DNA of 48,515 nucleotides, taken from the NCBI GenBank assembly GCA_011947345.1, contig JAAVTG010000206.1, positions 1-48,515 on the forward strand. Direction: 5' to 3'. This DNA comes from Phytophthora quininea (Eukaryota > Oomycota > Peronosporomycetes > Peronosporales > Peronosporaceae). Within the stretch, counting starts at the first letter, position 1, and each line of letters opens with the position of its first letter. Under the pieces are notes generated by a model, which was not told the DNA's origin, did no database searches, and saw only the letters and a list, made by a program, of their open reading frames with translations. Below are positions 41,367 to 48,515 of this stretch, one piece after another. The translations under genes were made by a program, and so were the position numbers.

Positions 41367-42067
41367 TTACGACGGTGTCTGAGGAGTCTGAGGGTCTGCG
41401 GCGCCGGATACGACGGTAGCACGTTGGGCGGGCCGAAGCTGCAGGCCCCTGGCTGGTAGCTCTTGATGTGTGTGGCGATCTGCGCCATCGTGCAGCACGA
41501 GCAGCAGAACGACGCCCAGCAGTCTCCACAGGCTCCCCAGGGATCTTGAACATGCGGCGCGTGGTCTGCCGAAGGTGCCACACGTATGCGATGACGACGA
41601 CCCGCAGGATGATGTGGATCCAATTCGCGAGCGAATGCGAGTCTTCGTCTTTTCGTCGTCTTCCTCGTAGTTGGGATCGGACTCCTCCGTGGATGTAGCA
41701 CGGTACCAGGTCGCTTCAGAGCTGCTTGAAGAGGACGATAACGCTGTGAAAATCTCCGCAAGGATCACGACGAGGAAAAACGCCAGCACACATCTGTACG
41801 GAGCGACGTTCAAGCGTTCCGAGATCTGGGCCAGCGAAACACACGGGCAAAATGTCACCATCAGGCAGTTGGGCACCATGGCATCGCAGCAGCCCCAGAA
41901 GTCGGTGGACCACGCGCCGATCATGATTCCTTGCTCAGTTGTCGACGGCTGTCGAAGCTGGTTTCTCCCTGGCGACACATCCTCGACATACACGACCGCC
42001 TCGACGGGTGTGGCGAACACTGTCTGGTAAGCCGCCGCGCACTGCGAAGGTTTTGAAAGTCTGCCAT
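41367..42067 (-). CDS. PLAC8-family protein C' (mirror copy of C)
   Basis: It has the same structure and the same internal frame breaks as C, including the short G run in the second Cys core. The C-terminal Thr/Pro/Gln repeat has one C fewer (CAGACCCTCAG versus CAGACCCCTCAG), which moves the reading frame in the last residues. Confidence 0.8.
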
Positions 42068-42416
42068 CGTTGCAAAGCGAAAATGACCTTCTCGGGGCTG
42101 CTCAGTCAGATAAGACACGAAGCAGCATGCCCGGACCAGGTCATGAAGAAATATACTTGCGCGGAGTCTTGTCTGATGCTAGAAAGGAACAACAGGATGA
42201 TTGTTCATTGCGATAAAACTCGTCGCTCCCGAGTGGGAAGCAGGGTCAAACGGTAGGTGCTAGTACCGTGCATCATGGGCGCGGTATTGAATTTACTGCA
42301 GCCAGCATTTCATCATCAAGTCATGGTGGCTTCTAAGCCCACCACTATTAGTCGCTGGGCCTTACCACGACTTCGCCGCGCCATTTACGAATGCGCCGTG
42401 CACCTCCGACATTGCC

Positions 42417-43150
42417 ATGGAAGAGTACAACGTCAAATCGAATCGGTCGGCCGAGCCGATTGCGGCCGTTTACAGTGAGCATGTCGACGACCGCAACAAC
42501 AACCAAACCGCTCCGCCGGGCACCTGGGAGGTGGGCTTGTTCGGGTGCTTCACGCACCTCGTCCCCAACTGCGCCATGGTCACGGTCCTCCCGTGCGTCT
42601 CGATCGCGCAGACGGCGTCGAAGCTCGAGATGATGGAGAAGATGTCGAACCGGTTCCGAGTGCCCCGTACTGGCTCGCGCTGGTCCCGACTGCTCTCGTC
42701 GTGGTGGGGCAGTACGTGATGCTGGCGCTGTTCATCAACCAGGTGGCGGTCATCGTCACGAGCGACTCGGTCGTCTGGGGCTACATCAAGTACAAGTATC
42801 ACCACTGGGGCAAGGACAGCACGTGGCACATCTACCTCGTCCTGAGCGGCGTCTGCTACGCGCTTTTCGCCGCCGCCGTGTGGCAGCTGCGCTCCACGGC
42901 ACGCAGCGCGTTCCGGATCCGAGGCGGTGTGGTCGAGGACTGCTGGTCGTCTTTCTGGTGTCCGTGTTGCGCGCTGGCGCAGACCGCCACACAGGTCAAG
43001 AGCTACACGCCGGGAAGCTGCAGCGTTGGGCCGCCAGCAGCGGCAGACACCTTGCCGGCTTACACGCGGCGACTTGCACCAGATAGGATATCACCGCAAA
43101 CGAGCGAAAATTCCGCCGTCGAAGCTAATGGCGGCGCCAGTCGCTGGTAA
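42417..43150 (+). CDS. PLAC8-family protein B' (mirror copy of B)
   Basis: It starts MEEYNVKSNRSAEPIA and matches B throughout, including the frame break after MEKMSN and the extended C-terminus ending GGASRW. The 5' region is shared divergently with C'. Confidence 0.8.
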
Positions 43151-43491
43151 CCACAAACCGACGGCGGCGAGGTGCGCACCCAGTCCATGTGATCTTGAAA
43201 AGTGTATGTCTCCTTCATCTTCAACTACAAAAAAATGTATATCAAGCGAGAGGCGAATTAGATTTGACTATCCATTTGTCTTGATGAATGTATTGCGTCT
43301 AGTTTTGAAAGAATAGGCTTACCAAATGCACGCGCTGTCTGGGGTATGTACTCGCAGTGCCGATCCTTTGACGCATGTACCCAGCGACTGGGTGCAAGGC
43401 GGGACTTGCCGCGCTCGTGTCTTTCGCTGCCACTCGCCAACTTGCTGGAGACCACCACCACCACCGAGACCACCGAGCACGACCTTCGACC

Positions 43492-43949
43492 ATGGCCGAC
43501 GAGCAGCCGTACGCGATCCAAGTGGAAGACCCCACCAAGGGCTCCGACCCGGCGGGCATCACCACCGGCAAGTGGGGCGCCGGCTTCTGCAGCTGCTTCC
43601 AGGACGTCGTGCCCAACTGCTGCATGGTCTACTTCTGCCCTTGCGTGACGTTCGGGCAGATCACGGCCCGCATGGGCATCGGCAACTACAGCTCCACGGT
43701 GCTGCTCTTCACGTTGCTGCTCGCCGTGAGCTGGTTCGCCGGCCTTGGCTACCTGGTCCTGGTCATCTGGGTCATGCAAGTCCGCGGCAAGGTCCGCGAG
43801 CGCTTCCACATCAGCGGAGGTACGTGCGACGACTACTGCCTCTCGTGCTGCTGTGTTGCACTCTCGCGCAGATGGCAACCCACGTCAAGAGCTACAAGCC
43901 CGGCAGCTGCGAGTTCAGCGCGCCTGACACGCTGCCGGCATACAACTGA
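43492..43949 (+). CDS. PLAC8-family protein A' (native C-terminus, 4-bp deletion)
   Basis: It starts MADEQPYAIQVEDPTKG, like A. In the second Cys core, four bases present in A (around TGCTGCATGTG) are missing near 43850, which shifts frame after YCLSCC. After the repaired core the gene ends GSCEFSAPDTLPAYN at 43949, the likely original C-terminus that A has lost. Unlike most breaks in this window, this one is not a homopolymer change. Confidence 0.82.
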
Positions 43950-44164
43950 GACGGACAGTAGGCAACACCGAACAGACTTTGACGAAGCGATGCATATTCT
44001 GATTGAAATCAATTGAGTACGAATGAACTCCCACAGCCACCTCTTGGATGTGGAGCTTTCGTCGATGTACCCAGCGGGCGTGGGGAACGAGGTAGGAACG
44101 AGGAAATCGACAAACTACGATCTGCTAACTTGTAAACTACCCGACCAAGTCCAAGATCACATGC

Positions 44165-44583
44165 CATCCAAACGGAAGACGCCAGCATCACCACCGGCAA
44201 ATGGGATGTCGACTTTTGTGCACCAAGAACATCGTCCCCAACTGCTGCATGGTCCACTACTGCCCCTGCGTGGCGTTTGATCACCAGTCGCCTGGACATC
44301 AGTCACTTCGAGTCCACGGTGCTGCTCTTCACTTTGGTGCTCGTTGTCAGCAGCCTCGCCGGCATCGACTACTTGCCCGCAGCCTTGTGGGTCACGCAAG
44401 CTCGCGGCGAGGTTCGCGACCGCATCCAAATCGACGGCAGCGCGTGTGGAGACTACTGTTGCCGCGTGTTGCTGCGTGTGCTGCGCATTGGCGCAAATGG
44501 CTACCCACGTCAAGAGCTACACCCCTGGAAGCTGTGAATTTGCGCCGCGGGATACTCTTCCTACATTCCAACACGGATTCTAA
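44165..44583 (+). pseudogene. PLAC8-family pseudogene G
   Basis: It resembles A/A' from HAIQTEDASITTGKWDVDF through IVPNCCMVHYCPCVAF, FESTVLLFTLVLVVSSLAG and CCALAQMATHVKSYTPGSCEF to FQHGF. There is no in-frame ATG: a stop precedes the first similar codons. Bases are missing where GQITARMG is expected, and the frame changes at least three times. The damage is heavier than in the neighbours and is not limited to homopolymers, so I call it a pseudogene. Confidence 0.75.
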
Positions 44584-44778
44584 GCAGTACCAAGCATCGC
44601 AGCACACACTTCCGTCGAGAAGTGTAGTCGTGAACGCAGCGTCACAGGTTGTCTTTTTGGCTAATCTCGGAAGGTCCGCGATGCTGCAAAAACGAATGCT
44701 CGCATCATAACGCCTCCATCCAACGACTCAGGTCAGTCTGTTGATATGGCCTGGAACCACAACAGCCAAAGCTTGCGT

Positions 44779-44794
44779 CTCATTTAGCTATTCG
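44779..44794 (+). promoter_or_regulatory. Oomycete initiator-like element of PLAC8 copy H
   Basis: CTCATTTAGCTATTCG lies about 45 bp before the ATG. It fits the first half of the initiator consensus well. Confidence 0.35.
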
Positions 44795-44839
44795 CGCCCA
44801 AGCCCAAACAACCACCTCCCAGTCTCCCCAACAAGCACG

Positions 44840-45314
44840 ATGACCGACGCTGACAAACCCGCTGCACCTTACGCCATCGCCATCGAGGATGTCAAGCCCG
44901 GTGTGGAGACTGTGTCGGAATTCACGACCGGCAAGTGGGAAGTGGGTCTCTGCGGCTGCTGCACACTGCGTGCCCAACTGTCTGATGACGGCGCTGTGCC
45001 CGTGCGTGACTGTCGCTCAAATCTCGGCGCGACTCGGCATGATGTCGTACGGAGCCGCCTTGCTGCTCTACATCCTGCTGGTCTTCTGCACCGGTGGCGC
45101 GGGCGCGCTCTTCGTTGCAGTGTGGATCATGATAGCACGCAAGCAGACCCGTGAGCGCTACCAGATCCCCGGCGGTTGCTTCACCGACTGCTTGGCGTCG
45201 TGCTTCTGCGGCTGCTGCGCTGCGGCTCAAGTGGCGACCCACATCAAGAGCTACAAGCCCGGAAACTGCGCGTTCGGACCGCAAGACACACTGGCCCCGT
45301 ACCACCGTGCCTAG
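44840..45314 (+). CDS. PLAC8-family protein H, one frameshift
   Basis: It starts MTDADKPAAPYAIAIED and has TGKWEVGLCGCCT, then HCVPNCLMTALCPCVTVAQISARLG in another frame: about two bases are missing near 44963. One long or two short hydrophobic segments (ALLLYILLVFCTGGAGALFVAVWIM) follow, then RKQTRERYQIPGGC, CFCGCCAAAQVATHIKSYKPGNC, and the end DTLAPYHRA. The loop between hydrophobic segments is short, as in A, I and J. Confidence 0.82.
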
Positions 45315-45566
45315 AAGCACCCGCCGCTTATACGTCGCTAGCTTTAACGCGAAATGATATGATCTCGCTTTCCATTCATCTTTCTTACGGACACGATTCA
45401 GTTCGTCTCCACAGGGGACCCTAGAAAGGTTTCAATACGGCGTGCTTCGCTGTCGACATGCCTTCATCCATCCCATTTGAAAAACTATTCCTGCCGACAG
45501 AGCAGCCACCCAGCACCGCTGCATTTCCAGCACTCACGAATTGCCGGTCCCAGGAGCAACCAGACC

Positions 45567-46076
45567 ATGGAAGCCCCGTATGCGATCCCCATAGATGCCC
45601 CCGTCAAGCCAAGCGCACCAGAAGAGATCGCTGTAGTGATTCAAGTCGAACAATCCAAGCCTGACAGAGACCCCTCAGGAATCCTACTCGGCAAGTGGGA
45701 GACGCACTTCTGCGGGTGCTGTACGCACTGCGTGCCCAATTGTCTGATGACCACCTTGTTCCCGTGCATCTCGGTAGCTCAAATCTCCGCACGCCTGGGC
45801 ACGACGACGTTCATGTGCGCGCTCATATCGCTGCTGCTGGCGTTCTGGTTTACGTTTGGCTTTGCTCACCTAGTTCTCTTCGTCTGGATCTGGCAAGCGC
45901 GCCAAGCTACGCGCGAGCGGTTCAACATCTCGGGTGGCTGCTGTGAAGACTACTGCGCGTCGTTCTGGTTCCCGTGCTGCACTCTTGCACAGATCGCCAC
46001 GCACATCAAGAGCTACACACCCGGTAGCTGCGACTTTGGGCCACAGGACACTCTGCCACCTTACCAGCGGAACTGA
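45567..46076 (+). CDS. PLAC8-family protein I
   Basis: Intact. The start is taken at MEAPYAIPIDAPVKPS; the open frame extends upstream to 45477 without family similarity. It has GKWETHFCGCCTHCVPNCL, FPCISVAQISARLG (FPC for CPC), hydrophobic ALISLLLAFWFTFGFAHLVLF, RQATRERFNISGGCCEDYC, FPCCTLAQIATHIKSYTPGSC, and it ends DTLPPYQRN. Confidence 0.9.
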   Translation: MEAPYAIPIDAPVKPSAPEEIAVVIQVEQSKPDRDPSGILLGKWETHFCGCCTHCVPNCLMTTLFPCISVAQISARLGTTTFMCALISLLLAFWFTFGFAHLVLFVWIWQARQATRERFNISGGCCEDYCASFWFPCCTLAQIATHIKSYTPGSCDFGPQDTLPPYQRN

Positions 46077-46270
46077 GCCAGCCATGCGAGTAGATCGAGA
46101 CACAAACTGATAAGTTCTTTTGCCAGCTAGTAAATTGAATCAATCAGCCATGACGGCTCGCTGCGATATGCCTGAAAGTCGATCGAGGGTGCCGCGTCCC
46201 AACGATCGGCTTCCACTAGAGAACTTCATCACAATTGAATTCGCACGCGACGCGGCACTCGTTCAAGACG

Positions 46271-46813
46271 ATGACCAAGACCACCACCCCGCCGCAAGAC
46301 TATAACGGCGCTGATCACCCCTACGCCATCCAAGTGGAGGGCCCACCGCTCACACCGCCCGGGTACTCGAACCAGAACCAACTGCCGACGGTGGACCCGG
46401 CCAGCGTGGGGCACTTCAAGACCGGTGGATGGGAGACGACGCTGTGGTGCGGGTGCTGCAAACACTGCGTGCCCAACTGCTGCATGGTCACCTTCTGCCC
46501 CTGCGTCACGCACGCGCAGATCACGGCTCGCCTGGGGATGGCGCCGTACTGGTGCGCGCTGATCACGTTGATCATCCTCGTGCTGTTCACCGGCGGCACG
46601 ATCCACTTGCTCCTCTTCGTCTGGATCTGGCAGGCTCGGACACTCACTCGAGAGCGGTTCCAGATCCCTGGCGGGTGCTACCGAGACTGCTGCGCCTCAC
46701 TGTTTTGCCCGTGCTGCACGCTGGCGCAGATGGCCACGCAACTCAAGAGCTACAAGCCTGGAAGCTGCGATTTTGGGCCTCCAGACACCTTGCCGCCGTA
46801 TTCACGCCAGTAG
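46271..46813 (+). CDS. PLAC8-family protein J
   Basis: Intact 180-residue protein. It starts MTKTTTPPQDYNGADHPYA and has a Pro-rich N-terminus. It carries WCGCCKHCVPNCCMVTFCPCVTHAQITARLG, ALITLIILVLFTGGTIHLLLFVWI, RTLTRERFQIPGGCYRDCC and LFCPCCTLAQMATQLKSYKPGSC, and ends DTLPPYSRQ. It is the last PLAC8 copy of the cluster and has a full cysteine set in both cores. Confidence 0.92.
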   Translation: MTKTTTPPQDYNGADHPYAIQVEGPPLTPPGYSNQNQLPTVDPASVGHFKTGGWETTLWCGCCKHCVPNCCMVTFCPCVTHAQITARLGMAPYWCALITLIILVLFTGGTIHLLLFVWIWQARTLTRERFQIPGGCYRDCCASLFCPCCTLAQMATQLKSYKPGSCDFGPPDTLPPYSRQ

Positions 46814-47079
46814 ATCTACAGGATGTCAAGCCGATAGGAAAAGGTCGTAGGCAAGAGATGAAGTAGCAACACAGTAGTGATTGAACACACAAATTCGTAG
46901 CTGTACTCCTTCGCCCTATTGCATCTTGATGAACACGGCGGAAACCGTTGACCATCGGATGCCTGCGACCATCTCTGCACCAACAACCTGCCTGCTCTTT
47001 GTCGGCTTCCGCGGGTCCAGTCGTGATGTCGGTGCCCTCATCACTTCCCAAGTCTCCGCTTCGAATTCCACAAGCATGA

Positions 47080-47485
47080 AGGGGCTCCGTCTCGTTCCAG
47101 TTCGTCTGCTTCGGCTTCGGCCAGGCCATCATGCTGCTCAACGTGGCGTCGGGCATCCTGTCCAAGTACTTGACGCTCGAGAACGCCAGTCTGCCCACGC
47201 TGCAGAGCACGTGTCTGTACTGCTGGGCGTGGTGTTCCAGGCCGTGCGCTTCTTCCGCAATACGCCGCTCATCGGGGTGCCCTGGTGGTTCTACATCATC
47301 CTGGCCGTGGTCGACGTCGAGGGCAACTACTTTGCTGTCAAGGCCTACAACTACGCCAACTACGCCACGCTCAGCCTCATCCTCAACATGACGGTGCCCT
47401 TTGTGACGCTCTTCTGCTACCTGTTCCTCAAGACGCGCTACTCGGTCCGCCACTACCTCGGCGCCGTCATCGCGCTCTGTACTGG
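47080..47485 (+). pseudogene. Fragment of an SLC35F (DUF914)-type transporter
   Basis: Membrane-spanning sequence of the SLC35F1/F2 type: FQFVCFGFGQAIMLLNVASG, LPTLQSTCLY, VVFQAVRFFRNTPLIGVPWW, the family-typical DVEGNYFAVKAYNYAN, and SLILNMTVPFVTLFCYLFLK with TRYSVRHYLGAVIAL. It matches roughly the first four or five of ten membrane segments. The beginning has no clear start codon, a frame change lies near 47221, and the sequence loses similarity after 47485. It is either a truncated pseudogene or the visible exon of a gene broken by sequence errors. The substrate is unknown. Confidence 0.7.
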
Positions 47486-48515
47486 TCGTCCGGCGGGAAG
47501 CTGTCTACATGCTCGCAGCGGCTTGTGCTGAACGCCCGCAGGTCCTCGTCAGGTCCGCAGACGGAAACAAAGTAAAAGCACTCGGGTCATCCGCGCGCTC
47601 TGTCTCCCGTGATCACCGAAGATGGACCCAACGTGGGCGCGAAGCCGTTGGCACAAGTCGTCCGCCGGTCCGTCTTGGGCACCGCCGGAAGTCGAGACCT
47701 CAGCGCAGAAATGGCTCCGCCAGATACGGCAAAGCTGTGCAAGCCTCTTGCGTCCACGGAAGGCGTGGAGAGAGCCTTAACTCTCACTTCGTCCGTGCAC
47801 TAGATGATATAGCGGGTTCTCGCCGCAGTTGTGCCTCCTGGTGCGTTGATGCCACCCCGCAGTGGGCCCGACGACGCGCAGTCCATTTTCTTTATCGAGA
47901 ACCTCGGTAGCGTACGGGCGATGCCCGGCGTGCGCGGCCATTGTCGCGACTGCTGCATGGCCCTGCGCTATCAGGCGACAGACGCGAACAAAACTTCCAG
48001 AGGGAGTACTGCCAGCCACGGATCCATGTGACTGGTTATTCGGAGCCCCGCTGGGCTCGACGTCTTCCAGCGGTTGAAGTGACACCGACAGGATCGATCG
48101 AAAGCATGCTCAGCAACGGCCACAAAGGGAGACCCGACGGTTAGTTTGTCTTCCGCCACAAAGCGCGCATCCTATGCGAGCGATTGCCGCTACACCATGC
48201 TTCGTTGGTTTGTCGTCAAAAGACCTCGCGGATACTTGTCGGGGCGGTATTAGGCAGTGGGGTTCTCTTCGCGCCGTTGTGACGTTGTAACAAACCCCAG
48301 CTGAAGTTTCCAATGTTTCCTTCGAAGCCAATTCATTTCTGTTGACCTCTCCAGCATCCAAGGCAATGCCCGCCACCACGTTCTTGCCGTCGTTACATCC
48401 ATCCCACTTCGATATCCTGGGTCACACTCATTCGGAATGTTGCGCTCGACCGTTGTCCCGCACGAAATTCAATGCTGTGATGCAACCCAGTGCCCTTCGT
48501 CCAGGCTTCCCATTT
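47486..48515. other. Right end of the window, nothing recognised
   Basis: Reading frames here are short, overlap on both strands and show no family motif. I see no continuation of the transporter. Confidence 0.5.

Larger units (their letters stand above)
39482..43916 (-). repeat. Right arm of the 4.4-kb PLAC8 palindrome
   Basis: This is the reverse complement of 32721-37162. It carries E', D', C', B' and A' in mirrored order. The inner edge falls at the MGKWSGG codons of E'. The outer edge falls at the GAGTTC codons of A'. Confidence 0.93.

Noticed and set aside
47509..48379. Several 60-130 codon frames at the right end
   Set aside because: They overlap on both strands, have no motif, and their composition fits chance open frames in GC-rich DNA.

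Overview
The window looks like nuclear DNA of an oomycete, most likely Phytophthora or a close relative in the Peronosporales. The genes are compact, introns are few and short (about 55-85 bp, GT...AG), initiator-like TCATTTYC elements lie just upstream of several start codons, and the gene set fits: a secreted trypsin, a secreted S33 peptidase, a polycystin channel, oomycete-style ankyrin proteins, a Helitron relic and a large PLAC8 family.

Layout. 1-13.0 kb: a frameshifted S33 serine peptidase (minus), an AT-rich repeat-bearing gap, two head-to-head xylose isomerase genes forming a palindrome with 2,087-bp arms around a 651-bp spacer, and a decayed Helitron whose Rep core is inverted relative to its flanking parts. 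A 153-bp inverted repeat (255-407 and 12799-12951) brackets all of this. 13.0-29.4 kb: ordinary single-copy genes, namely a trypsin, two divergent pyrimidine 5'-nucleotidase paralogues, a SNF1/AMPK-like kinase, a polycystin-type channel, a small coiled-coil protein, the SNARE YKT6, a long coiled-coil protein and an NDR-type AGC kinase.

29.7-46.8 kb: seventeen PLAC8-family copies. Three lie in tandem. Ten form a second palindrome with about 4.4-kb arms (32721-37162 and 39482-43916) around a 2.3-kb spacer carrying an ankyrin-repeat gene. Four more follow in tandem. The cluster shows near-identical conversion-like blocks, one chimeric gene, one 5'-truncated gene and one pseudogene. 46.8 kb to the end holds a broken piece of an SLC35F-type transporter and then nothing I recognise.

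Many genes need single-base corrections, mostly an extra base in a short homopolymer, to read through. This is so widespread, including in housekeeping genes, that I read most of the breaks as sequencing or assembly indels rather than pseudogenisation. CDS intervals below are therefore gene spans; stop-free reading frame is claimed only where stated. No RNA gene, CRISPR array or recognisable effector motif (such as RXLR) was seen.
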